Source: Aradus depressus
Lineage: Eukaryota; Arthropoda; Insecta; Hemiptera; Aradidae
Assembly: GCA_963662175.1 (NCBI GenBank)
Contig: OY759216.1
Span: 50,361,087-50,425,086 of the forward strand
Reading direction: 5' to 3'
Length of the DNA: 64,000 bases
Shown here: one piece after another, positions 1-13,090 of the stretch
Layout of the letters: each line of letters opens with the position of its first letter
Position numbering within the stretch: position 1 is the stretch's first letter
Program-made: the position numbers and the translations under genes
The notes under the pieces: generated by a model
What the model was told of the DNA's origin: nothing
The model's input: only the letters and a program-made list of their open reading frames with translations
The model's database searches: none

Positions 1-158
1 CCGTTCCCGTTCAAAATGTTGGGACGCCACATAGCCTATTATTCTACTGGGATCATAAGAATGCTACATGTGAAGTTTCATAAAAACCCGTCGAGCCGTT
101 TGGGCGTGATGCTGGAACAAACAAACAAATAAACCCAGTTTCAGCTTTATAATATAGA
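1..158 (-). mobile_element. Helitron 5'-terminal fragment, cut by window edge
   Basis: On the minus strand this starts with TCTATATTATAAAGC, then a CAAA-type microsatellite, then the conserved subterminal block containing GTTCCAGCATCACGCCC and a diverged unit of the 142-bp satellite. It matches the 5' ends of the complete copies further right. It ends exactly where type A satellite begins, and the flanking base is T on the plus strand, as expected for Helitron insertion between A and T. The rest of the element lies outside the window. Confidence 0.75.
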
Positions 159-3100
159 TTTTTTCCTTGATAATATTAGTTGGAGCCAAACGGAAACGTA
201 TTTTTTCTTGTTGGAAGATCTAGACGGGGCTCTTAGTTTAACTGACTTATATTATTTATTTTTTTAAATATCCTTGAGCACATCGTCCTTCGGTTGGGAC
301 TTTCCCGATACATCTGAATTTGTCTTTGGTTGACCATCTTCATTTATGGTCGCTGCCTATCTACCAACATATATTAATTTGTTTTTCAGAAAATATGTCA
401 AAACGGTACCTCAAAGCCCACTTATATTCCACATTTCTTCCTTGAAAATTTTAGTTGGAACCAAACGGTAACTTATTTTATCTTACTATGGAGTCTATCG
501 AGCTCAGGATCGCCACTTAGAAATCTAGCAAAGGCATTTAGGTCAAATGTTTTAATCGAGAAGATAAAAATAAATTTGAGCATGTCGTCCTTCGGAATGG
601 ACTTTAGGCTATGATCGAGGGCCTTTTTGTATGTCAGGTGCTTGATAATGAGTCGTATGTTATGTAACTAAACCTGGGTAGCTGAAATTTCACTTAGGTT
701 AAAAAAACCTTGAGCACGTCGTCCTTCGGATGGGAGTTACCCGATATATCTGAATCTGTCTATCAGTTTCAACAGATATTAAATCTAAAAACCGTTTAAA
801 AGCGAGAAATTTGAAAAATGGAGTTTACCGAGCTCAGGATCGCCATTTAGAAATCTAGCCAAGTAACATAGGTCAGATGTTTTAATCGGGAAAATGAAAA
901 TAAATTAGAGCACGTCGTCTTTCGGATGGGACTCCCGATACATCTGAATCTTTCTTTGGTTGACCATCTTCGATTCTGGATGCTGCCTATCTACCAACAT
1001 AGCTGTATTAATTTGTTTTTCAGAAAATATGTCAAAACGGTACCTCCAAGGCCAGTTATATTCCACATTTCTTCCTTGATAATTTTAGTTGGAACCAAAC
1101 GGTAACTTATTTTATCATACATGTGGAATCTATCGAGCTCAGGATCGCCACTTAGAAATCTAGCCAAGGCACTTAGGTCAGATGTTTTATTCGAGAAGAT
1201 AAAAATAAATTTGAGCACGTCGTCCTTCGGATTGGACTTTAGGCTATGATCGAGGGTCTTTTCGTATGTCAGGTACTCGACAATGAGTCGTATGTTACGT
1301 ATCTAAACCTGGGTAGCTGAAATTTCACTTAGGTTAAAAATAACCTTGAGCACGTCGTCCTTCGGATGGGACTTCCACGATATATCTGAATCTATCAGTT
1401 TTAACAAATATTAAATCTAAAAACTGTTAAAAAGCGAGAAAATTGAAGAATGGGATTAGCCCGACTTTTTTTGCTAAACATTTTTATTTCGATTTTTGTG
1501 TAGGATTCAGATATCCCGGTTGTACATCAGTTTTAACAAATATTAAAACTAAAAACCGTTTAAAAGCGAGAAATTTGAAGAATGGAGTTTACCGAGCTCA
1601 GGATCGCCATTTCGAAATCTAGCCAAGTCAATTAGGTCAGATGTTTTAATCGGTAAGATGAAAATAAATTTGAGCACGTCGTCCTTCGGATGGGACTTTC
1701 CCGATACATCTGAATCTTTCTTTGGTTGACCATCTTCGTTTCTGGATGCTGCCTATCTACCAACATAGAAGTATTAATTTGTTTTTCAGAAAATATGTCA
1801 AAACGGTACCTCAAAGCCCACTTATATTCCACATTTCTTCCTTGATAATTTTAGTTGGAACCAAACGGTAACTTATTTTAACATACATATGGAGTCTATC
1901 GAGCTCAGGATCGCCACTTAGAAATCTAGCCAAGGCACTTAGGTCGTATGTTACGTATCTAAACCTGGGTAGCTGAAATTTCAATTACGTTAAAAATAAC
2001 TTGAGCACGTCGACCTTCGGATTGGACTTCAAGCTATGATTGAGGGCCTTTTTGTATGTCAGGTACTGGATAATGAGTCGTATGTTATGTATCTAAATCT
2101 GGGTAGCTGAAATTTCACGTAGGTTAAAAAAACCTTGAGCACGTCGTCCTTCGGATGGGACTTTCCCGATACATCTGAATCTTTCTTTGGTTGACCATCT
2201 TCGTTTCTGGATGCTGCCTATCTACCAACATAGCTGTATTAATTTGTTTTTCAGAAAATATGTCAAAACGGTACCTCAAAGCCCACTTATATTCCACATT
2301 TCTTCCTTGATTATTTTAGTTGGAACCAAACGGTAACTTATTTTATCATACATATGGAGTCTATCGAGCTCAGGATCGCCACTTAGAAATCTAGCAAAGG
2401 CACTTAGGTCAGATGTTTTAATCGAGAAGATAAAAATAAATTTGAGCACGTCGTCCTTCGGATTGGACTTTAGGCTATGATCGAGGGCCTTTTTGTATGT
2501 CAGGCGCTCGATAATGAGTCGTATGTTATGTAACTAAATCTAGGTAGTTAAATTTCATTTAGGTTCAAAAAACCTTGAGCACGTCGTCCTTCGGATGGGA
2601 CTTTCCCAATATATCTGAATCTGTCTATCAGTTTTAACAAATATTAAAACTATAAACCGTTAAAAAGCAAGAAATTTGAAGAATGGTATTTAGCCGGATT
2701 TTTTTCGAAAAAAATTTTTATTTCAATTTTTGTGTTGGATTCAGATATCCCGGTTGTTCATCAGTTTTAACAAATATTAAATCTAAAAACCGTTTAAAAG
2801 CGAGAAATTTGAAGAATGGAGTTTACCGAGCTCAGGATCGCCATTTCGAAATCTAGCTAAGTCAATTAGGTCAGATGTTTTAATCGGGAAGATAAAAATA
2901 AATTTGAGCACGTCGTCCTTCGGATGGGACTTTCCCGATACATCTGAATTTGTCTTTGGTTGACCATCTTCATTTATGGTCGCTGCCCATCTACCAACAT
3001 TGCTGTATTAATTTGTTTTTCAGAAAATATCAGATGTTTTAATCGAGAAGATAAAAATAAATTTGAGCACGTCGTCCTTCGGATTGGACTTTAGGCTATG

Positions 3101-6100
3101 ATCGAGGGCCTTTTTGTATGTCAGGTGCTCGATAATGAGTCGTATGTTATGTATCTAAACCTGGGTAGTTGAATTTCATTTACGTTATAAATAACTTGAG
3201 CACGTCGTCCTTCGGATTGGACTTCAAGCTATGATCAAGGCCCTTTTTGTATGTCAGGTACTGGATAATGAGTCGTTATGTATCTAAACCTGGGTAGCTG
3301 AAATTTCACTTAGGTTAAAAATAACCTTGAGCACGTCGTCTTTCGGATGGGACTTTCTCGATATATCTTAATCTGTCTATCAGTTTTAACAAATATTAAA
3401 TCTATAAACCGTTTAAAAGCAGGAAATTTGAAGAAAGGTATTTAGCCCAACTTTTTTTCGAAAAACATTTTTATTTCAATTTTTGTGTAGGATTCAGATA
3501 TCCCGGTTGTTCATCAGTTTTAACAAATATTAAATCTAAAAACCGTTTAAAAGCGAGCAATTTGAAGAATGGAGTTTACCGAGCTCAGGATCGCCATTTA
3601 GAAATCTAGCCAAGTCACATAGGTCAGATGTTTCAATCGGGAAGATAAAAAAAACCTTGAGCACGTCGTCCTTCGGATGGGACTTTCCCGATACATCTGA
3701 ATCTTTCTTTGGTTGACCATCTTCGTTTCTGGATGCTGCCTATCTACCAACATAGCTGTATTAATTTGTTTTTCAGAAAATATGTCAAAACGGTACCTCA
3801 AAGCCCACTTATATTCCACATTTCTTCCTTGATTATTTTAGTTGGAACCAAACGGTAACTTATTTTATCGTACATAATATGTATGGACTCCATATTATGG
3901 AGTCTATCAAGCTCAGGATCGCCACTTAGAAATCTAGCCAAGGCACTTAGGTCAGATGTTTTGATCGAGAAGATAAAAATAAATTTGAGCACGTGTCCTT
4001 CGGATTGGACTTTAGGCTATGATCGAGGGCCTTTTTGTATGTCAGGTGCTCGATAACCGAGCTCAGGATCGCCATTTAACATACCTCAAAGCCAACTTAT
4101 ATTCCACATTTCTTCCTTGATAATTTTAGTTGGAACCAAACGGTAACTTATTTTATCATACATATGAAGTCTATCGAGGTCAGGATCGCCACTTAGAAAT
4201 CTAGCCAAGGCACTTAGGTCGTATGTTACGTATCTAAACCTGGGTAGCTGAAATTACAATTACATTAAAAATAATTTGAGCACGTCGTCCTTCGGATTGG
4301 ACTTTAGGCTATGATCGAGGGCCTTTTTGTATGTCAGGCGCTGGATAATGAGTCGTATGTTATGTAACTAAATCTAGGTAGCTAAAATTTCACTTAGGTT
4401 CAAAAAACCTTGAGCACGTCATCCTTCGGATGGGACTTTCCCGATATATCTGAATCTGTCTATCAGTTTTAACAAATATTAAAACTATAAACCGTTAAAA
4501 AGCAAGAAATTTGAAGAATGGTATTTAGCCCGACTTTTTTCGAAAAACATTTTTATTTCAATTTTTGTGTAGGATTCAGATATCCCGGTTGTTCATCAGT
4601 TTTAACAAATATTAAATCTAAAAACCGTTTAAAAGCGAGAAATTTGAAGAATGTAGTTTACCGAGCTCAGGATCGCCATTTCGAAATCTAGCCAAGTCAA
4701 TTAGGTCAGATGTTTTAATCGGGAAGATAAAAATAAATTTGAGCACGTCGTCCTTCGGATGGGACTTCCACGATATATCTGAATCTATCAGTTTTAACAA
4801 ATATTAAATCTAAAGACTGTTAAAAAGCGAGAAAATTGAAGAATGGGATTAGCCCGACTTCTTTTGCTAAACATTTTTTTTCGATTTTTGTGTAGGATTC
4901 AGATATCCCGGTTGTACATCAGTTTTAACAAATATTAAAACTAAAAACCGTTTAAAAGCGAGAAATTTGAAGAATGGAGTTTACCGAGCTCAGGATCGCC
5001 ATTTAGAAATCTAGCCAAGTCACATAGGTCAGATGTTTTAATCGGGAAGATGAAAATAAATTTGAGCACGTCGTCCTTCGGATGGGACTTTCCCGATACA
5101 TCTGAATTTGTCTTTGGTTGACCATCTTCGTTTCTGGATGCTGCCTATCTACCAACATAGATGTATTAATTTGTTTTTCAGAAAATATGTCAAAACGGTA
5201 CCTCAAAGCCAACTTATATTCCACATTTCTTCCTTGATAATTTTAGTTGGAACCAAACGGTAACTTATTTTATCATACATATGAAGTCTATCGAGCTCAG
5301 GATCGCCACTTAGAAATCTAGCCAAGGCACTTAGGTCGTATGTTACGTATCTAAACCTGGGTAGCTGAAATTACAATTACATTAAAAATAACTTGAGCAC
5401 GTCGACCTTCGGATTGGACTTCAAGCTATGATCGAGGGCCTTTTTGTATGTCAGGTGCTCGATAACCGAGCTCAGGATCGCCATTTAGAAATCTAGCCAA
5501 GTAACATAGGTCAGATGTTTCAATCGGGAAGATGAAAATAAATTTGAGCACGTCTTCCTTCGGATGGGACTTTCCCGATACATCTGAATCTTTCTTTGGT
5601 TGATTAAAAGCGAGCAATTTGAAGAATGGAGTTTACCGAGCTCAGGATCGCCATTTAGAAATCTAGCCAAGTCACATAGGTCAGATGTTTCAATCGGGAA
5701 GATAAAAAAAACCTTGAGCACGTCGTCCTTCGGATGGGACTTTCCCGATACATCTGAATCTTTCTTTGGTTGACCATCTTCGTTTCTGGATGCTGCCTAT
5801 CTACCAACATAGCTGTATTAATTTGTTTTTCAGAAAATATGTCAAAACGGTACCTCAAAGCCCACTTATATTCCACATTTCTTCCTTGATAATTTTAGTT
5901 GGAACCAAACGGTAACTTATTTTATCATACATATGGAGTCTATCGAGCTCAGGATCGCCACTTAGAAATCTAGCAAAGGCACTTAGGTCAGATGTTTTAA
6001 TCGAGAAGATAAAAATAAATTTGAGCACGTCGTCCTTCGGATTGGACTTTAGGCTATGATCGAGGGCCTTTTTGTATGTCAGGCGCTGGATAATGAGTCG

Positions 6101-9100
6101 TATGTTATGTAACTAAATCTAGGTAGCTAAAATTTCACTTAGGTTCAAAAAACCTTGAGCACGTCATCCTTCGGATGGGACTTTCCCGATATATCTGAAT
6201 CTGTCTATCAGTTTTAACAAATATTAAAACTATAAACCGTTAAAAAGCAAGAAATTTGAAGAATGGTATTTAGCCCGACTTTTTTTGAAAAACATTTTTA
6301 TTTCAATTTTTGTGTAGGATTCAGATATCCCGGTTGTTCATCAGTTTTAACAAATATTAAATCTAAAAACCGTTTAAAAGCGAGAAATTTGAAGAATGGA
6401 GTTTACCGAGCTCAGGATCGCCATTTCGAAATCTAGCCAAGTCAATTAGGTCAGATGTTTTAATCGGGAAGATAAAAATAAATTTGAGCACGTCGTCCTT
6501 CGGATGGGACTTCCACGATATATCGGAATCTATCAGTTTTAACAAATATTAAATCTAAAAACTGTTAAAAAGCGAGAAAATTGAAGAATGGGATTAGCCC
6601 GACTTTTTTTGCTAAACATTTTTATTTCGATTTTTGTGTAGGATTCAGATATCCCGGTTGTACATCAGTTTTAACAAATATTAAAACTAAAAACCGTTTA
6701 AAAGCGAGAAATTTGAAGAATGGAGTTTACCGAGCTCAGGATCGCCATTTCGAAATCTAGCCAAGTCAATTAGGTCAGATGTTTTAATCGGGAAGATGAA
6801 AATAAATTTGAGCACGTCGTCCTTCGGATGGGACTTTCCCGATACATCTGAATCTTTCTTTGGTTGACCATCTTCGTTTCTGGATGCTGCCTATCTACCA
6901 ACATAGCTGTATTAATTTGTTTTTCAGAAAATATGTCAAAACGGTACCTCAAAGCCCACTCATATTCCACATTTCTTCCTTGATAATTTTAGTTGGAACC
7001 AAACGGTAACTTATTTTATCATACATATGGAGTCTATCGAGCTCAGGATCGCCACTTAGAAATCTAGCAAAGGCACTTAGGTCAGATGTTTTAATCGAGA
7101 AGATAAAAATAAATTTGAGCACGTCGTCCTTCGGATTGGACTTTAGGCTATGATCGAGGGCCTTTTTGTATGTCAGGCGCTGGATAATGAGTCGTATGTT
7201 ATATAACAAAATCTAGGTAGCTAAAATTTCACTTAGGTTCAAAAAACCTTGAGCACGTCATCCTTCGGATGGGACTTTCCCGATATATCTGAATCTGTCT
7301 ATCAGTTTTAACAAATATTAAAACTATAAACCGTTAAAAAGCAAGAAATTTGAAGAATGGTATTTAGCCCGACTTTTTTTGAAAAACATTTTTATTTCAA
7401 TTTTTGTGTAGGATTCAGATATCCCGGTTGTTCATCAGTTTTAACAAATATTAAATCTAAAAACCGTTTAAAAGCGAGAAATTTGAAGAATGGAGTTTAC
7501 CGAGCTCAGGATCGCCATTTCGAAATCTAGCCAAGTCAATTAGGTCAGATGTTTTAATCGGGAAGATAAAAATAAATTTGAGCACGTCGTCCTTCGGATG
7601 GGACTTCCACGATATATCGGAATCTATCAGTTTTAACAAATATTAAATCTAAAAACTGTTAAAAAGCGAGAAAATTGAAGAATGGGATTAGCCCGACTTT
7701 TTTTGCTAAACATTTTTATTTCGATTTTTGTGTAGGATTCAGATATCCCGGTTGTACATCAGTTTTAACAAATATTAAAACTAAAAACCGTTTAAAAGCG
7801 AGAAATTTGAAGAATGGAGTTTACCGAGCTCAGGATCGCCATTTCGAAATCTAGCCAAGTCAATTAGGTCAGATGTTTTAATCGGTAAGATGAAAATAAA
7901 TTTGAGCACGTCGTCCTTCGGATGGGACTTTCCCGATACATCTGAATCTTTCTTTGGTTGACCATCTTCGTTTCTGGATGCTGCCTATCTACCAACATAG
8001 CTGTATTAATTTGTTTTTCAGAAAATATGTCAAAACGGTACCTCAAAGCCCACTTATATTCCACATTTCTTCCTTGATAATTTTAGTTGGAACCAAACGG
8101 TAACTTATTTTATCATACATATGGAGTCTATCGAGCTCAGGATCGCCACTTAGAAATCTAGCAAAGGCACTTAGGTCAGATGTTTTAATCGAGAAGATAA
8201 AAATAAATTTGAGCACGTCGTCCTTCGGATTGGACTTTAGGCTATGATCGAGGGCCTTTTTGTATGTCAGGCGCTGGATAATGAGTCGTATGTTATATAA
8301 CAAAATCTAGGTAGGTAAAATTTCACTTAGGTTCAAAAAACCTATAGCACGTCATCCTTCGGATGGGACTTTCCCGATATATCTGAATCTGTCTATCAGT
8401 TTTAACAAATATTAAATCTAAAAACTGTTAAAAAGCGAGAAAATTGAAGAATGGGATTAGCCCGACTTTTTTTGCTAAACATTTTTATTTCGATTTTTGT
8501 GTAGGATTCAGATATCCCGGTTGTACATCAGTTTTAACAAATATTAAATCTAAAAACCGTTTAAAAGCGAGAAATTTGAAGAATGGAGTTTACCGAGCTC
8601 AGGATCGCCATTTCGAAATCTAGCCAAGTCAATTAGGTAAGATGTTTTAATCGGGAAGATAAAAATAAATTTGAGCACGTCGTCCTTCGGATGAGACTTC
8701 CACGATATATCTGAATCTATCAGTTTTAACAAATATTAAATCTAAAAACTGTTAAAAAGCGAGAAAATTGAAGAATGGGATTAGCCCGACTTTTTTTGCT
8801 AAACATTTTTATTTCGATTTTTGTGTAGGATTCAGATATCCCGGTTGTACATCAGTTTTAACAAATATTAAAACTAAAAACCGTTTAAAAGCGAGAAATT
8901 TGAAGAATGGAGTTTACCGAGCTCAGGATCGCCATTTCGAAATCTAGCCAAGTCTTGTAGGTCAGATGTTTTAATCGGGAAGATGAAAATAAATTTGAGC
9001 ACGTCGTCCTTCGGATGGGACTTTCCCGATACATCTGAATCTTTCTTTGGTTGACCATCTTCGTTTCTGGATGCTGCCTATCTACCAACATAGCTGTATT

Positions 9101-10251
9101 AATTTGTTTTTCAGAAAATATGTCAAAACGGTACCTCAAAGCCCACTTGTATTCCACATTTCTTCCTTGATAATTTTAGTTGGAACCAAACGGTAACTTA
9201 TTTTATCATACATATGGAGTCTATCGAGCTCAGGATCGCCACTTAGAAATCTAGCAAAGGCACTTAGGTCAGATGTTTTAATCGAGAAGATAAAAATAAA
9301 TTTGAGCACGTCGTCCTTCGGATTGGACTTTAGGCTATGATCGAGGGCCTTTTTGTATGTCAGGCGCTGGATAATGAGTCGTATGTTATGTAACTAAATC
9401 TAGGTAGCTAAAATTTCACTTAGGTTCAAAAAACCTTGAGCACGTCATCCTTCGGATGGGACTTTCCCGATATATCTGAATCTGTCTATCAGTTTTAACA
9501 AATATTAAAACTATAAACCGTTAAAAAGCAAGAAATTTGAAGAATGGTATTTAGCCCGACTTTTTTCGAAAAACATTTTTATTTCAATTTTTGTGTAGGA
9601 TTCAGATATCCCGGTTGTTCATCAGTTTTAACAAATATTAAATCTAAAAACCGTTTAAAAGCGAGAAATTTGAAGAATGGAGTTTACCGAGCTCAGGATC
9701 GCCATTTCGAAATCTAGCCAAGTCAATTAGGTCAGATGTTTTAATCGGGAAGATAAAAATAAATTTGAGCACGTCGTCCTTCGGATGGGACTTCCACGAT
9801 ATATCTGAATCTATCAGTTTTAACAAATATTAAATCTAAAAACTGTTAAAAAGCGAGAAAATTGAAGAATGGGATTAGCCCGACTTTTTTTGGTAACATT
9901 TTTATTTCGATTTTTGTGTAGGATTCAGATATCCCGGTTGTACATCAGTTTTAACAAATATTAAAACTAAAAACCGTTTCAAAGCGAGAAATTTGAAGAA
10001 TGGAGTTTACCGAGCTCAGGATCGCCATTTCGAAATCTAGCCAAGTCAATTAGGTCAGATGTTTTAATCGGGAAGATGAAAATAAATTTGAGCACGTCTT
10101 CCTTCGGATGGGACTTTCCCGATACATCTGAATCTTTCTTTGGTTGACCATCTTCGTTTCTGGATGCTGCCTATCTACCAACATAGATGTATTAATTTGT
10201 TTTTCAGAAAATATGTCAAAACGGTACCTCAAAGCCCACTTATATTCCACA
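159..10251. repeat. Satellite type A array, about 1.09-kb higher-order units
   Basis: Ten kilobases of tandemly repeated sequence with the core GAGCACGTCGTCCTTCGG recurring every 100-300 bp, plus modules such as CTTTGGTTGACCATCTTC and TTGGAACCAAACGG. From about 6.1 kb to the end, near-identical units repeat with a period of 1093-1094 bp (equivalent points at 6363, 7457, 8550, 9644). The left part (0.16-6.1 kb) is less regular, with internal deletions and shuffled modules. The minus-strand open frames of 60-90 codons recur with the repeat, have no recognisable domain and are taken as by-products. The core is homologous to type B and to the SINE at 57605-57944. Confidence 0.9.
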
Positions 10252-10399
10252 CAAGCAGTAATACCCGGCGTTGCCCGGGGAACTTTGACTTTTCTACTAA
10301 TATCTCCTAAAAGTCTTTTAAATTCTTCAACAGTACATTCATGATGTTATAATTTTCAATTATTCATTTCGAATAAGGCTTATAGTCCTTCAACGTCAA

Positions 10400-10606
10400 A
10401 CACCCCACAGCTAGTAAATGTCTTGTAGGTGCCTTGCAACAGCGAACCCCACAGCCAGTACATAGTTAGGAACGCTGGGGCTGAGCACTACAGCTAGTAA
10501 GTGCCTTGCAACAGCGGACCCCACAGCTAGTTCGAAATTAGGAACGCTGGGCATCACAGCTAGTAAATGTCTTGCAACAGTGAACCCCACAGCGAATACA
10601 TAGTTA
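10400..10606. repeat. 33/66-bp minisatellite block 1
   Basis: About three units of the CAGCTAGTA-containing minisatellite, shorter than in the neighbouring Helitron copies. It grades into the 142-bp satellite at its right end. Confidence 0.8.
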
Positions 10607-12835
10607 CTACTACTACATGTGAAATTCATGACAATCCGATTACCCTTCAACGATTCAGCATTATTTTTATGCTTAGCCCCCCCTCCCAAATTTTTAAAAT
10701 GTCACATAGTGTATTTTTTTATTTGACCATCAAGAATACTACATGTGAATATTCGTGACAATCCAATCATCCGTTAATGACCTATCACTATCTTCAAATT
10801 TAGGCCTACCCCCATAACCCCCCTCCCGTTCACAATTTTTTGACGTCACACACCCTATTTTTCGGTTTGGCCTTTATGAATATCATGTGAAATTTTGTGA
10901 CAATCCGATCATCCGTTAATGACTTATCACTATACTTATACTTAGGCCCCCATCAACCCACCCTCCCGTTCAAAATTTTGTGACATATACACTCTATATT
11001 TCTATTTGGCTTTTAAGAATACTACATGTGAAATTCCATGATAATACGACCAACCGTTATTGAGCTAGCACCATATTTATACTTAGGCCCCCCCGCCACT
11101 ACCCCTCCTCCCGTACAAAATTTTGAGCCGTTACACCGCCTATTTTTTTATTTGGTCTTCAAGAATACTCCATGTGAAATTTCGTGACGATTCGCCCATT
11201 AGTTAATGAGTTAGCTCTATATTTATACTTAGGCCCCCCCACAACCCCCCCTCCCGTTCAAAACTTTGGGACGCCACACACCTTTTTTTCCTATTTGGCT
11301 TTTAAAAATACTACATGTGAAATTTCATGACGATTCGCCCATTAGTTAATGAGTTAGCTTTATATTTATACTTAGGCCCCCCCACAACCCCCCCTCCCGT
11401 TCAAAACTTTGGGACGCCACACAACTTATTTTTCTACTTGGCCTTCAGGAATACTCCATGTGAAATTTCGTGACAATCCGACCAACCGTTAAAGCATTAG
11501 CTCTATATTTATACTTAGGCCCCCCCACAACCCCCCCTCCCGTTCAAAACTTTGGAACACCACACACCTTTTTTTCCTATTTGGCTTTTAAAAATACTAC
11601 GTGAAATTTCATGACGATTCGCCCATTAGTTAATGAGTTAGATCTATATTTATACTTAGGCCCCCCCACAACCCCCCCTCCCGTTCAAAACTTTGGGACG
11701 CCACACAACTTATTTTTCTATTTGGCCTTCAGGAATACTCCATGTGAAATTTCGTGACAATCCGACCAACCGTTAAAGAATTAGCTCTATATTTATACTT
11801 AGGCCCCCCAACAACCCCCCCTCCTGTTCAAAACTTTGGGACGCCACACACCTTTTTTTCCTATTTGGCTTTTAAAAATACTACGTGAAATTTCATGACG
11901 ATTCGCCCATTATTTCATGAGTTAGCTCTATATTTTCACTTAGGCCCCCCCACAACCTCCCCTCCCGTTCAAAACTTTGGGACGCCACACAACTTATTTT
12001 TCTATTTGGCCTTCAGGAATACTCCATGTGAAATTTCGTGACAATCCGACCAACCGTTAAAGAATTAGCTCTATATTTATACTTAGGCCCCCCCACAACC
12101 CCCCCTCCCGTTCAAAACTTTGGGACGCCACACACCTTTTTTTCCTATTTGGCTTTTAAAAATACTACGTGAAATTTCATGACGATTCGCCCATTAGTTA
12201 ATGAGTTAGCTCTATATTTATACATAGGCCCTCCCACAACCCCCCCTCACGTTCAAAACTTTGGGACGCCACACACTTTTTTTTCCTATTTGGCTTTTAA
12301 AAATACTACATGTGAAAATTCATGATGATTCGCCCATTAGTTAATGAGTTAGCTCTATATTTATACTTAGGTCCCCCCACAACCCCCCCTCCCGTTCAAA
12401 ACTTTGGGACGCCACACACCTTTTTTTCCTGTTTGGCTTTTAAAAAGACTACGTGTGAAATTTCATGACAATTCGACCATTAGTTAATATGTTAGCACTA
12501 TTTATATACTTAGGCCCCCCTTACAACCCCCCCTCCCGATCAAAACTTTGGGACGCCACACACCTTTTTTTCCTAATTGGCTTTTAAAAATACTACATGT
12601 GAAATTTCATGACGATTCGCCCATTAGTTAATGAGTTAGCTCTATATTTATACTTAGACCCCCCCACAACCCCCACTCCCGTTCAAAACTTTGGGACGCC
12701 ACACACCTTTTTTTCTTGTTTGGCTTTTAAAAAGACTACGTGTGAAATTTCATGACAATTCGACCATTAGTTAATGTGTTAGCACTATTTATATACTTAG
12801 GCCCCCCTTACAACCCCCCCTCCCGATCAAAATTT
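10607..12835. repeat. 142-bp satellite array with 284-bp dimer pattern
   Basis: Units contain CTATATTTATACTTAGG, a C-rich block, CTCCCGTTCAAAA, GGGACGCCACACACC and TACTACATGTGAAATTTC. Between about 11.4 and 12.1 kb two unit variants alternate (ACAACTTATTTTTC versus ACACCTTTTTTTCC). Equivalent points at 11411, 11695 and 11979 are exactly 284 bp apart, so the higher-order unit is a dimer. The array sits inside a Helitron and merges into the Helitron's own subterminal sequence. Confidence 0.88.
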
Positions 12836-13090
12836 TGGGACGCCATATAGCCTATTATTCAATCGGGCTCAAAAGAATGCTACATGGGCAGTTTCATAAA
12901 AATCCGTCCAGCGGTTTGGGCGTGATGCTGGAACAAACATACATACATACAAACAAACAAACCCCGTTTCAGCTTTATTAATATAGACTAGCAGTAATAC
13001 CCGGCGTTACCCGGGGAACTTTGACATTTCTCCCAATATCTCCTATAAGGCTATTCAGTTCCTCGAAAGTGATGTTATAATTTTTAAATA

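Larger units (their letters stand above)
10252..12987 (-). mobile_element. Non-autonomous Helitron carrying two internal tandem arrays
   Basis: Read on the minus strand, it begins TCTATATTAATAAAGC with a GTTT/GTAT microsatellite at its 5' end. It ends with a GC-rich hairpin (CCCGGGCAACGCCGGG), 8 bases and a terminal CTTG, a one-base variant of the Helitron CTRR end. The base beyond the 3' end is T, and there is no target duplication. Inside are a short 66-bp minisatellite block (about 10400-10606) and a long array of the 142-bp satellite (about 10607-12835). No Rep/helicase coding frame is present, so the element cannot move on its own. It is joined directly to the next Helitron at 12988. Confidence 0.85.

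Noticed and set aside
1632..10250. Family of 60-90 codon minus-strand frames (EYKWALRYRFDIFSEK-type) in satellite A
   Set aside because: By-products of tandem repetition. Many are interrupted in other units and none has gene-like surroundings.
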